From positions 1-64,000 of the forward strand of contig JABIFY010000074.1 of NCBI GenBank assembly GCA_018650465.1: DNA of 64,000 bases, given 5' to 3'. Positions 27,776 through 36,390 of the stretch are shown piece after piece. Positions within the stretch are counted from its first letter, which is position 1. The number at the start of each line of letters is the position of its first letter. Under the pieces are notes generated by a model that saw only the letters and a list, made by a program, of their open reading frames with translations, had not been told where the DNA came from and did not search any database. The position numbers were made by a program, and so were the translations under genes. The DNA is from Alphaproteobacteria bacterium. GTDB taxonomy: Bacteria; Pseudomonadota; Alphaproteobacteria; UBA2966.

Positions 27776-27820
27776 AAAGGCTGCTCTCCACTGATGAGGT
27801 GGAGGCAGCCTTTGTTGTTT
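27776..27820. terminator. Bidirectional terminator between convergent fdhC and the small membrane protein gene
   Basis: AAAGGCTGC plus CTCCAC pairs with GTGGAG plus GCAGCCTTT (one T bulged), 83 bases after fdhC, followed by GTTGTTTTT on the plus strand and by TTTGCAGAGATGTTTT on the minus strand. It serves both converging transcripts. Confidence 0.85.
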
Positions 27821-27943
27821 TTAAAGCCGCACGCTGGATGTACTGAAGGCAACATCCGTGCCGGTATTCATGCCTGTCAGGGCGAAGCCCGCAACAAGTG
27901 CAATGACAATGGCAACTGCAAAGCCCAGAAACATCGGTTTCAT
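27821..27943 (-). CDS. 40-residue membrane protein next to the formate dehydrogenase genes
   Basis: A small protein of 40 residues beginning MKPMFLGFAVAIVIALVAGF, i.e. a single transmembrane helix or uncleaved signal, with a polar tail ending SSVRL. It has a very strong ribosome site (AAGGGGG four bases ahead of the ATG) and ends at the terminator, which argues for a real gene. It lies 59 bases downstream of the WD40-cytochrome c gene on the same strand, so it is likely co-transcribed and may anchor or assist that protein. No family recognised. Confidence 0.7.
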   Translation of the reverse strand: MKPMFLGFAVAIVIALVAGFALTGMNTGTDVAFSTSSVRL

Positions 27944-28002
27944 ATTTCCCCCTTCAGGGTTCGTCCCTGAAATAACTTCTGACAGGCCGGACTATACCAT
28001 AG

Positions 28003-29349
28003 TCAATGTGGCCTTGTCAGGATTTCAAGGTAGTCGATCAGGTTGCCCAGATCGACCTCGTTGCCAATCCGTTGCACGGGCATTTTTGTGCCCGGCAGGA
28101 ACCGGTCCGGCCCTTGCGAAAAAAGTTGCATCAGGTTTTCCCGGTTCCAGGCAAGATCGCCTTTCTGCAAGGCCCGGGAATAGCGATAACCCGTGACGCT
28201 GCCCATGACCCGGCCGGGCAAACCCTGGAAATGGGGGCCGGAACGTTGTGGTTCGGACGCCGTCAGGGCATGGCAAATGGCGCATTTGCGGAAAAGCGCG
28301 GCACCGGGGTGCGGGCTGTCCAGCCACGGCGTCGGACGCTGGAAGGTTGTTTCCCCTGCCAGCGTTATCCTGTCGCCGGAGTCAATGTGCCAGACCCGGA
28401 TACGTTCAGACTTGCCCGCACTTAGCAGAAACCGGTTATTGGCTGTGAAGGCAAGGGACCAGACCGGACCGTTATCCGCCTGCAGCTGTCTTTGCATAAC
28501 GCCTGTGACGGCGTCGACGATCATTACCGTGCCATCCAGATAGCCCACGGCGAGAAGGCCACCGTTGGTGTTGACGGCACTGGCGCTGACCCGCCGGTTG
28601 GACGCGACGCCATATTCATGCAGCAACTGAAATCCTTCCAGATCCCAGATTTTCACAAAACTGTCCGGTCCGACGGTGAGCAGCCGTTGCCCGTTGGCTG
28701 ATCGCTGCAGTTGGAAAAGGCTGACATTATGCGCCTGCAGTTTCGCGGTGCGGACGCCATCGGACAAACGCCAGCGGGCGATATCGCCGCTGCGCCCGGC
28801 GGCGATCAGATGCCGCTGATCTGCGGTGATGGCGACACCAACGACAGCTTCCTTCATATCGAATTCTGCGGTTGCCGCGCCACTTTGCACATCCATGAGA
28901 ATTATTTTGCCGTCCCAGCCGCCGCTTATCAGGTGTGTCGCGTCGACCGCCGCCAGGGATGTTATGCGCCCCCGGTGTGCCTTGATACGGTTCTGAATCC
29001 TCATGTCCGGCCCACCCCAAATGATGACCTGACCGTCTGCGCCGGCTGTCGCAATGCTGTTGGAGGACAGGAAAATGGCATCATTCACGGGTCCGTCATG
29101 GCCATTCAGAACCTGAATGGTGGATTGCTCGTCCAGGCGCCAAAGGCGGGCGCTGTGGTCAAAGCTGGCGGACAACACAACCGATCCATCGGGCGAAACC
29201 CGCAAGGCACGGATCATACCGCCATGGCCGGTCATGTCGGCAATCACCTGTGCTGGCAGTCCAACGGCCAGCACGCTGGCAAGCAGAAGTCCGGCCAGGA
29301 AATATCGGTATCCTCCTGCACGGTGACTGTATGTTGTACCCTTCAACAC
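28003..29349 (-). CDS. Exported WD40-repeat protein with C-terminal cytochrome c domain
   Basis: About 448 residues. A signal sequence (FLAGLLLASVLAVGLPAQVIA) is followed by roughly seven WD40-type repeats with phrases such as SASFDHSARLWRL and SGGWDGKIILMD. The C-terminal 100 residues form a mono-heme cytochrome c domain with CAICH and a later GTKMP axial Met. The protein should sit in the periplasm, possibly docking onto the formate dehydrogenase or another electron carrier. The start is taken as a GTG at 29349, placed 7 bases after GGAGG; an open frame continues upstream. It is divergent from the MurD-like gene. Confidence 0.8.
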   Translation of the reverse strand: MLKGTTYSHRAGGYRYFLAGLLLASVLAVGLPAQVIADMTGHGGMIRALRVSPDGSVVLSASFDHSARLWRLDEQSTIQVLNGHDGPVNDAIFLSSNSIATAGADGQVIIWGGPDMRIQNRIKAHRGRITSLAAVDATHLISGGWDGKIILMDVQSGAATAEFDMKEAVVGVAITADQRHLIAAGRSGDIARWRLSDGVRTAKLQAHNVSLFQLQRSANGQRLLTVGPDSFVKIWDLEGFQLLHEYGVASNRRVSASAVNTNGGLLAVGYLDGTVMIVDAVTGVMQRQLQADNGPVWSLAFTANNRFLLSAGKSERIRVWHIDSGDRITLAGETTFQRPTPWLDSPHPGAALFRKCAICHALTASEPQRSGPHFQGLPGRVMGSVTGYRYSRALQKGDLAWNRENLMQLFSQGPDRFLPGTKMPVQRIGNEVDLGNLIDYLEILTRPH

Positions 29350-29473
29350 ACCTGTTCCTCCCCGAAACAAATATAAGCCAAATTGGTCCAAAATCCTGAA
29401 ATTTCTGCTCCTCGTGCGTTGGATTGTCTGGTCCCCGGGGGTACCATTTTTTGACTTAATTCAGGGGATTAAA

Positions 29474-30436
29474 ATGATCGATGTTTTTCCGTTTTCCGGC
29501 TTTACGGTGGCCGTTCTGGGGCTTGGGCCTTCCGGCATCGCGGCAGCCCGGGCGTTATCGCTGAGTGGCGCCACCGTCCGGGCCTGGGATGACGATGCGG
29601 CCCGGCGGGACCAGGCCGCCAATGCCGAAGACGGCCAGTTTGAGATACTCGATCTGGCGGACAATGACTGGTCCGAAACGGTCAGTCTGATTGTTGAACC
29701 TTCATTGGCCCCGACCGACGATGCCGTTCATCCGGTCGTTGCCGCAGCAAAAGTAGCTGACTGCGAAGTGATCTCGGATGTTGAACTGCTGGCCCGGGCC
29801 CAGCGCGATGCCAGTTATGTGGGTGTGGCCGACCGGAACCACGATGGCCGGGCACTTGAGGTTATTACCCATGTCCTCAGTGCGACCGGACAGGACGTTG
29901 AAGCGGCTGGCACGGATGACTTGCCTGCTCTGGATTCATGGGCGCTGGAGGCCGGATGCACCTATGTGCTGTCCATGCCACCGGGTCGCAGTGCCCATAC
30001 CTTGTCGATAACCTTTGACGCCGCGGTTTTGCTGGATACCGGTTCCGGCGCCTGGCCACCTTATGGCAGCATCAAGGAAAGCAAGGCCGCCACGAACTGG
30101 CTGTTCCACCGTCAAAGCGGACCCCAGGGCGCCATTCTGAACCTGGACAACCCGGCCATCGCAAAGGTTTTTCAGGAACTGAAGCGTAAAAAAGCCCAGA
30201 TTGTAATTGGCCTGTCGACGCGAAAAAAGATTCCCGGCGGCGTCTACGTCCTGAACGGCCAGCTGTATGATGATATTGCCGGACAGGACGTGCCTGTCTG
30301 TCAACTGTCAGAGGCGGAAGACGAAGCCGGACGACGGGATCATCTTTATGCCGCCGCCGCCTATGCCTGCGCCGCGATCCGCGATGTCCCGCCTCATATG
30401 GCCGTGGCGTCCCTGATGGCGTTCCTCAGTGTTTGA
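29474..30436 (+). CDS. MurD-like protein lacking the ATP-binding P-loop
   Basis: A 320-residue protein. The first 100 residues look like the UDP-binding Rossmann domain of MurD (VAVLGLGPSGIAAARALSLS, then AWDDD). Where Mur ligases have the ATP loop GTNGKST, this protein reads VADRNHDGRAL, and the overall length is about 130 residues short of MurD. It cannot be a normal peptidoglycan ligase. It follows the formate dehydrogenase cluster, divergent from the WD40-cytochrome gene. It may bind a nucleotide-like ligand in a non-ligase role; I do not know its function. Confidence 0.6.
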   Translation: MIDVFPFSGFTVAVLGLGPSGIAAARALSLSGATVRAWDDDAARRDQAANAEDGQFEILDLADNDWSETVSLIVEPSLAPTDDAVHPVVAAAKVADCEVISDVELLARAQRDASYVGVADRNHDGRALEVITHVLSATGQDVEAAGTDDLPALDSWALEAGCTYVLSMPPGRSAHTLSITFDAAVLLDTGSGAWPPYGSIKESKAATNWLFHRQSGPQGAILNLDNPAIAKVFQELKRKKAQIVIGLSTRKKIPGGVYVLNGQLYDDIAGQDVPVCQLSEAEDEAGRRDHLYAAAAYACAAIRDVPPHMAVASLMAFLSV

Positions 30437-30947
30437 CTTTGAGAGCAGCATTCCGGAGACAAGGAAATATTGAACATACTGGTGGTTACCCCACGATTCT
30501 GGCATCACATGCATAAAAGGTTCCCGGCTTCAGCCGAGAACGGTTGCTTGGGGCCTCTCCGAACCGTCAGGCGGATATCGTGGTAATTGCTGCGCATTGG
30601 ACAAGGTTGGTACAGGAACTCATAATTTTGTTTCCATAGCGCACGAATGGTGCCCCTCGGGGCGATCAAACACGTCGCAACACCGCACGCCACGGCTCTC
30701 GAATTCAGTTCACCCTTTGATTTAACTATCCCGGTCGGCCATCAAGTGTCGTAGTTTGATTCAGGACCATGTTTCGCAATCAGCGACCGGCCAATTCTCT
30801 GTGCCACTATTTCAACAACAAAGAAAAATCCCAATTTCGATAATTGGATCAAAGAAGCATGTCCGCTTTGGGCTGTGGGTGGAAAGCGGACTTGATGATA
30901 ACCGGCATTTTATACAGACGGTGATTACAACAGCCCCCCTGGGGCAT
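30437..30947. other. Gap of about 510 bases with no recognised gene
   Basis: No convincing gene. A TTG preceded by AAGGAAA at 30471 opens a 38-codon frame that I do not recognise. A small GCCCCTCGGGGC hairpin lies around 30651-30662. This is the transition between the formate dehydrogenase cargo and the replication/integration genes and probably contains degraded element DNA. Confidence 0.5.
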
Positions 30948-31181
30948 TCACGCCAGCCCGCCCCCTCCCCTGGCAAAAACATGGCCTGCCGCCACGCAAA
31001 ACTTTAATGCCGCGGTCAGCGGCCACCAATCGCCGCCCCACAAGATACAGCCAACAACTCGGTCACCACCTTCCTTGAGCCATTCAGCCCCGACCAAACA
31101 GCCCGGTCCCAGCCAACCCAACCTGCCGCCGAAACACGGCGCGACCGGGCTAGCCAGTTTTACAACCCGGTTGGACTCCAT
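30948..31181 (-). CDS. Hypothetical element protein, unrecognised
   Basis: A 77-residue frame, Gly- and Trp-rich, with the segment GCILWGGDWWPLTAALKF. The ATG is preceded by GGGGG ten bases upstream. It is divergent from the membrane protein at 31268. The downstream end contains a C/G-rich run (CCCCCTCCCC) that recurs in similar form at 35360-35375, upstream of the primase gene. The coding status is doubtful. Confidence 0.35.
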   Translation of the reverse strand: MESNRVVKLASPVAPCFGGRLGWLGPGCLVGAEWLKEGGDRVVGCILWGGDWWPLTAALKFCVAAGHVFARGGGGLA

Positions 31182-31267
31182 TGTGCAATTCCCCCATACT
31201 CAACCTACATGTGGTCTCCGGTGGCGGGATGGCCATCGGCGGCTGCAACGGGGGAAGATATTTTGAC

Positions 31268-31753
31268 ATGGTGAAACAGGAAGACCCATCTGAGGAACAA
31301 TTCGCCAAATGGTATAATCATAACAACCCCATAGATCAACGGTTATCCGATTTCTCAGAAGCCGGGTCGGCGATGATGATCAAATTTCTTGGAGCTGCAA
31401 ATGCGGGGGGAATTATCGTCATATTGACTTTTCTTTCCACAGCATCGAAGGACGTCACGGTTATCAGTATCTTGTGGGGCCCGCTGGCTTGTTTTGTCCT
31501 CGCAACTAACTGTGTCGGTGTTGCTACGTTTTTACGTTCTACCAGAATGACCATTCAAGCAAACATATTTCACAAGTGGATGGTGGAAGTTTCGAGGCGC
31601 GAGGCCGACCTCACTAAGCAACCGTCGTTCTCATCGACCAACCCACTCGTAACCTGGAATGAAAGATTGTTTGGTATCTCCGGGGTGTTGTTCATCTTCG
31701 GCTCCATTTGGGCCCTGGCTACGATGTACTTTTTCTTGCGGTCGGCCAGTTAA
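31268..31753 (+). CDS. Hypothetical membrane protein with about three transmembrane helices
   Basis: A 161-residue protein with hydrophobic helices around residues 38-54, 62-82 and 136-158 (GGIIVILTFL; VISILWGPLACFVLATNCVGV; GVLFIFGSIWALATMYFF). The region between helix two and three is polar. The frame is open from 31181; the ATG at 31268 is chosen because the upstream part is not protein-like, though its ribosome site (GGGGGAAG) is distant. No family recognised. It lies inside the mobile element as possible cargo. Confidence 0.55.
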   Translation: MVKQEDPSEEQFAKWYNHNNPIDQRLSDFSEAGSAMMIKFLGAANAGGIIVILTFLSTASKDVTVISILWGPLACFVLATNCVGVATFLRSTRMTIQANIFHKWMVEVSRREADLTKQPSFSSTNPLVTWNERLFGISGVLFIFGSIWALATMYFFLRSAS

Positions 31754-31818
31754 GGGTCGCCAGTTCGGCATCCAAGCCGGGATGATCAGTGGAGGCGGCG
31801 GCGACTTCTTTTGCAGCC

Positions 31819-32028
31819 TTATTTCCTCTCCCGTCCCACCCGCATCGCCGCCAACGTCCGTGCCAGCCCGTCAACCGTGCGCGGTCCCGTACTCAACCCA
31901 CCATGATTACGACAGCGCCCGTTACGCGGCTCGTCCCCGACCTTGTCCCAGACAGCCCGTGCCTTGCAATTGCCGCCAGACCGCGTCTTTGCGCCACAGC
32001 GGGGTCGTTCCGATTTGGCTGTCGTCAT
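31819..32028 (-). CDS. HGGxSTG domain small protein
   Basis: A 69-residue basic protein with RCGAKTRSGGNCKARAV, then RCRNHGGLSTGP. This Cys-rich HGGxSTG pattern is widespread in phages and integrative elements of proteobacteria, function unknown. Presence here supports the mobile character of the region. No strong ribosome site is seen. Confidence 0.75.
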   Translation of the reverse strand: MTTAKSERPRCGAKTRSGGNCKARAVWDKVGDEPRNGRCRNHGGLSTGPRTVDGLARTLAAMRVGRERK

Positions 32029-32101
32029 TGGTCAAAGTCCATGTCGTGCGCGCGCAAATGTAATGGTTTACTGTAGGCAATGCCGCCCCCGCCAAAATTG
32101 T

Positions 32102-32278
32102 TCATACACATAAATCACCCGCACTAATTTCAGCCAGCCTCTGCTCCGCCACACGAACGCGGATTGCGCGACGAATAAACTCTGACTGATCCACGCCCTC
32201 TTTGGTGCAGGCAGTGGTCATATGATCAAGATCGTTCTGTGCGATGTTGAAAATCAGTTTCTTTGCAAACTTTTTCAT
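32102..32278 (-). CDS. Ribbon-helix-helix (CopG-like) DNA-binding protein
   Basis: A 58-residue protein with an RHH pattern: a short basic strand KKFAKKLIFNI, then helices LDHMTTACTKEG and SEFIRRAIRVRVAEQRL. The ATG is preceded by AGGA eight bases upstream. It is downstream of the primase in the same direction and next to a long inverted repeat with doubled GAAAGTGAC units, so it may bind there and control element replication or primase expression. Binding is an inference from position only. Confidence 0.7.
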   Translation of the reverse strand: MKKFAKKLIFNIAQNDLDHMTTACTKEGVDQSEFIRRAIRVRVAEQRLAEISAGDLCV

Positions 32279-32310
32279 TTGATGGTTCCTGCTATTTGCC
32301 TACGCTTATC

Positions 32311-32428
32311 GAAAGTGACGAAAGTGACGTTTTTGTGCCAACCAATAATATTTAAAAACAATTACTTTTGAGTTTTTTAGTTTTTCCCCCGCGATTGGTA
32401 TGACTAATTTCGTCACTTTCGTCACTTT
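32311..32428. promoter_or_regulatory. Long inverted repeat with doubled GAAAGTGAC units around an AT-rich core
   Basis: GAAAGTGACGAAAGTGACG (32311-32329) is a direct repeat of GAAAGTGAC, and its complement CGTCACTTTCGTCACTTT lies at 32411-32428. About 80 AT-rich bases separate the arms, which also enclose an inner ACCAAT/ATTGGT pair. The block sits between the primase-helicase stop and the ribbon-helix-helix gene. It could be a replication origin with iterons, or an operator. Confidence 0.6.
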
Positions 32429-32467
32429 TTGCTGCGGACGAGCACTGGCTGTCTCCGTGTGCGGGCG

Positions 32468-35284
32468 TTACATGTCTTGAGGGTCGAAGTAATGTCCGTC
32501 CACAGCGAGACCGAACACAGTCTGGCCAGTGTTTTGCTTGCGCACGTCGTAACCCAGGTTGGCGAGATTCGCTTTGACGATGCTTTTTGAGGGAACACCG
32601 CGAATGCCGGATTCTTCAGCCCAGTCTTGAAACTCTTTATAGAGTACTTTCAACGGCGCGTTCGCGCTGACGGAAGAACTACACTTTTCATCGATGAATG
32701 CTTTGAGCGGATTTGCATGATTCAGCCAATCATCCACAGCGTGTACGCAGTCTATTGGTTGTGCGAATCGCCCTCGCTGTCTTAACCGGGCCAACCCTTC
32801 AATCGCACGGTTGAGAATGCCGGACATTTCGTGTTCCCAGATGTATGGGAATAAGGTGTTGTCGGCATCGTCATCAGTAAAAACCCGATCGAATGGTATG
32901 ATTTGCGCTCTGCGTAGAAGTCCCTGAGATAAATCAGCACTGAAAGGCGGGTTGTTGGCGAGCATCACCACCATCGCAATGCAAACAAATTCAAAGCTGT
33001 CCTTGAACTTCAACTGACCAGTCATCAGCTTGCGCTCTGATACTTTCTTGATGAACCCATCCGGTAGTCTGGTGCCGGTGTCGACGTCGTCGTCGATCAA
33101 CAGAAGTTTTCCCGCAAGCGCACCAACTGCAAACTTGTCTTTTTCTATATTTGCCAATCGATCCGAGTATACTGCACTCTTGTTAACGAGCCGCTCAACG
33201 GTCTCAATGAGTTTGGTCTTTCCGTTGCGTCCCTTGCCACGCAACATGAACCATGAAGCAATATCTCTCACTGGCTGAACGGCGTAACCAACAAATTCTT
33301 CAATGTGCCTCGCCATATCAATTGGATCAGATGAATCGCGGAAGATATCCAGCAGCGCCTGATCAAAACGCGGGCAAGTAGCGGCGGGGTCGTACTCGAC
33401 ATCAAGTACATATGTCAGATAACTGCTGTGAGAATGAGGCCGAAGTTCAACATTGCCATCACTGGCTATCCATAACTCGCCGTTCTGGCAATTGATGACG
33501 GGTGGCGGTTCTTCAGTCAGCCTCAAAATGTCTCCTTCAGCAGCTTGCATTGCGACTGTTAAGTCCAGCGCAGCGCGCACAGTTGATGCGTAGGTCGCCT
33601 GTCCGGCAACGACTTTCTCATTCACAATGGACAGAATCTTGTTGCGAATCTGTTCATCCGTCGTTCGTTCCCAGTGCTTCCCGCTGTAGCGCCAAAAGCT
33701 TCTGTCCATTGCGCGGATAAGATAGGTTCCGTTGGCGAAGTATTTTTTCAACATTTGCTTTGCGACGGAGTGAGCAAGGTCGTCGCCCGAACCCTTTGGA
33801 CCTCGCTCCGCCTCAGCGAACGCTTTGCGAATGCTGGGAAGGGACATACCAGTTGCTGCTTTCATAGCAGACTGTAATTTATCTATTTCTATCGTATTCA
33901 GTTTGGCTTTTGCCGCCAATTTGACAACTTCCTGAATTTCGTCGGGTGAACTCTCCTTGTCCAACGCTGCGACAGCTTCAGCGCATTCTTCATAGGTAGC
34001 CTTGTCAGCGATGTCGTCAGCGTAAACAACCTTCAGATCGGTTCCGCCGTGTATGAATGAGCGGACAACAGCTTTTCGCTCACCATCGATATAAAGACGC
34101 GCCCAGATGTCGCTGATTTCTGTCGGGTCCTCGACATATTCGCCATTGCGGTTTTGCTCAATCAAGTCGGCGATAGTTATCTTTTCACCTGATTTTGTTT
34201 GCAACACCGTAATTGCGCTTATTGTACCTTTTCCAGCGGCGCAAAGCCGCTCGTACACATCTTCCGGCCTTTCACCTGATTTTTGAGCGATCTTGCTGGA
34301 GTAATCCCGGCGAACAGTTTCTTGCTCGGGTTTTAGCCACTCTTTCGCCTCCGCCACCATGATTTGATATTCACGTTCTTCGTCGTCAGAGAGGTCGGGC
34401 ATACGTGAGGTGTCAAGAATGGTTCCTTCTACATACTCTGTCTCAGGCAGCCGCTGTACCAAGCCATCTTCAAGGACTGCACCGCTGACGAAGTCACATC
34501 GTTCGGGGCTGAAAACAGAACCGTCAAAAACACTCCGAACATGTGCGGAACCATTTTTTGCCAGGCGGCAGTGTCCGTATTGATCTGTTGAGAGAATGGC
34601 GCCTTTTCCGTGGAGCCATAAGCGTTTGAACAATACGTCCTTAAACCTGGGCAGATCAGCGGCGTTGGATACAACAAAGTAGATGTGATATCCGAACTGT
34701 TCGTCACTCAAGCGGTTACCCTGCACATCGAAAATTTCGGCGCTTGTTGACAGCTTCACAACACGGGCAACTTCGGCAAATTCAGGAAACACTTTCGAAA
34801 TTATTTTCACCAGTTTTTCAGGCGTCAAGTATACTCCAACGCCATCTGGGTCGTGATCGAACATAGCCAGGCCCGGCTCATTTTCAGGATACGAAAAGTA
34901 GTCTTTCGTCCGATGAATGGTCCCTTCAACAGGATAGTCTTTTGGCGTGATCTGTATTTGGTCATAGCCGCAACGGCCATGTATCAGGCACTGATCCTTT
35001 GTCAGACCATCTATCACCGCCGGAAACTCGTCAAAACGGACTTCCACAGTTTTCGCGATACCCGAACCAGCGACAACGGAGGTTTTTGAAAGCTTTCCTT
35101 TGTCGAGCGATATCGTCTTCGTTAATTGTCGATTGCCAGTGAAGATGCTCAGTTTGAAACTGGGTGTGGTCAAGGCATTACCACCAATGTCTTCGGCAAT
35201 GGAACCAGCAAGAGATACGTTATCAGAACCGGTTCGCCGGTTGAGAAAATCAGGGATGTCAGGTTCTTGTTCAGAGATATTCAT
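32468..35284 (-). CDS. P4-type phage/plasmid DNA primase-helicase (D5 family)
   Basis: A 938-residue replication protein. The N-terminal third contains a primase-like part with ENEPGLAMFDHDPDGV, near residue 133. The C-terminal part is a D5-N plus superfamily 3 helicase, with Walker A RGKGRNGKTK near residue 684, Walker B LLLIDDDVD near 726 and the sensor-like MVVMLANNPP. Such proteins initiate and unwind DNA for satellite phages and integrative elements. It indicates that the element can, or once could, replicate on its own. It is transcribed toward the inverted repeat at 32311-32428. Confidence 0.9.
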   Translation of the reverse strand: MNISEQEPDIPDFLNRRTGSDNVSLAGSIAEDIGGNALTTPSFKLSIFTGNRQLTKTISLDKGKLSKTSVVAGSGIAKTVEVRFDEFPAVIDGLTKDQCLIHGRCGYDQIQITPKDYPVEGTIHRTKDYFSYPENEPGLAMFDHDPDGVGVYLTPEKLVKIISKVFPEFAEVARVVKLSTSAEIFDVQGNRLSDEQFGYHIYFVVSNAADLPRFKDVLFKRLWLHGKGAILSTDQYGHCRLAKNGSAHVRSVFDGSVFSPERCDFVSGAVLEDGLVQRLPETEYVEGTILDTSRMPDLSDDEEREYQIMVAEAKEWLKPEQETVRRDYSSKIAQKSGERPEDVYERLCAAGKGTISAITVLQTKSGEKITIADLIEQNRNGEYVEDPTEISDIWARLYIDGERKAVVRSFIHGGTDLKVVYADDIADKATYEECAEAVAALDKESSPDEIQEVVKLAAKAKLNTIEIDKLQSAMKAATGMSLPSIRKAFAEAERGPKGSGDDLAHSVAKQMLKKYFANGTYLIRAMDRSFWRYSGKHWERTTDEQIRNKILSIVNEKVVAGQATYASTVRAALDLTVAMQAAEGDILRLTEEPPPVINCQNGELWIASDGNVELRPHSHSSYLTYVLDVEYDPAATCPRFDQALLDIFRDSSDPIDMARHIEEFVGYAVQPVRDIASWFMLRGKGRNGKTKLIETVERLVNKSAVYSDRLANIEKDKFAVGALAGKLLLIDDDVDTGTRLPDGFIKKVSERKLMTGQLKFKDSFEFVCIAMVVMLANNPPFSADLSQGLLRRAQIIPFDRVFTDDDADNTLFPYIWEHEMSGILNRAIEGLARLRQRGRFAQPIDCVHAVDDWLNHANPLKAFIDEKCSSSVSANAPLKVLYKEFQDWAEESGIRGVPSKSIVKANLANLGYDVRKQNTGQTVFGLAVDGHYFDPQDM

Positions 35285-35423
35285 TGCTGAAACCCGCGAT
35301 GGGGCTTGTCATCATGGGAGGCTGTATATGTACCTGCCCCCCTGGCGACCGTTGTCAGCCCCCTCCCCCTTGCCAGTAAATCGGTTTGGAAAAGCAGCCA
35401 GGGAGAATAAGTCGTGATGGTCA

Positions 35424-35633
35424 TCACGCTGTGCCGATCACACGACGTGTTTGCCACGCTTTCGCCTCATCATCTGGAATAAGTGTTCGCTTTCCGACTT
35501 TGGAAATTTTGATGTCGCCGCGTTTTACTTCTTCGTAGAAAGTTGTTTTGCCAATCCCGTGAGCAGCACAGAAATCGCCAACCTGCCAATTGATTCGATC
35601 TACTGGATGTAGTGAGTTATTTTTTTTGGGCAT
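35424..35633 (-). CDS. AlpA/excisionase-like helix-turn-helix protein
   Basis: A 69-residue protein with a MerR-like winged helix: WQVGDFCAAHGIGKTTFYEEVKRG followed by KISKVGKRTLIP and DEAKAWQ, trimmed here to the key parts FCAAHGIGKTTFY and GKRTLIP. This is the AlpA/Xis-type pattern found beside integrases. The ATG at 35633 has GGAG six bases upstream; the longer frame from 35645 lacks one. It probably acts as excisionase or activates element genes. Confidence 0.8.
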   Translation of the reverse strand: MPKKNNSLHPVDRINWQVGDFCAAHGIGKTTFYEEVKRGDIKISKVGKRTLIPDDEAKAWQTRRVIGTA

Positions 35634-35742
35634 CGTCCGCTCCATTCAGTTGTGAACATAAACAGACTATCGCGCTTCTTGGCGGGATGGTCACAGGAGT
35701 GGATTAGACGAAATTGGCCTCTAACTCTTTACTCTTGGAATA

Positions 35743-36390
35743 TCATTCGACCTTACCTAGTTTTCTGGCGGCGATAAGGGCGACATGAGTTTTCTGATGG
35801 AAGGTCGTGATAATATCTATATTAAACTCAACAGCACACGCTTCCACAAAGCATTGAAAAGATGACGGACTGTCAGCATCAAATTCGTCCCCAATTTTGT
35901 TGGACGTTGCTCGCTTGCCGCTAACTTTCTGAAACAGGTTGGCTAAATCCCTAATTAGATGTGGAAATGCTAAATCTTCGTCTTTGCCTCGCTTGACCTT
36001 GGGCCTCAGATCGACGTTCATTTCAGATGCAATTTTGGCTGAATTACGCAGAGCATCTATCAATGGTTCAAACCAATGAGGAGTGCCGTCTTCTACGTGC
36101 GCTTCGCCACCGTCATCGAATTCATACTCGTATCGATGTTCAATGAACTCGATATAGTCGTTTGACGACCGCTCAATCTTATCCAACCAATCTCTCAGTT
36201 CCTTTAAGGAAGGGTACGGCTCAGAAAATCTATTCTCGCCTGTTTGAGAAAGCCTGATTTGCCAATAATTGCATCTAGCGTCCCAAAGTGCGGTTCGGAA
36301 AGCCTGTATATTGCAGCCATCTATAAACGAAACTGTTTCACTAATTCTCTGGAAACCTCCTTCGCTGATGAATGGCCTAATGACAACCAT
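35743..36390 (-). CDS. Hypothetical protein coupled to the integrase
   Basis: A 215-residue soluble protein without a recognised domain. It is acidic in the middle (YEYEFDDGGEAHVEDG) with a basic KVKRGKDED stretch. Its ATG overlaps the integrase stop codon by one base (TAATG), which implies translational coupling and a role with, or tolerance by, the element. The lower G+C content resembles the rest of the integrase-side genes. Confidence 0.65.
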   Translation of the reverse strand: MVVIRPFISEGGFQRISETVSFIDGCNIQAFRTALWDARCNYWQIRLSQTGENRFSEPYPSLKELRDWLDKIERSSNDYIEFIEHRYEYEFDDGGEAHVEDGTPHWFEPLIDALRNSAKIASEMNVDLRPKVKRGKDEDLAFPHLIRDLANLFQKVSGKRATSNKIGDEFDADSPSSFQCFVEACAVEFNIDIITTFHQKTHVALIAARKLGKVE

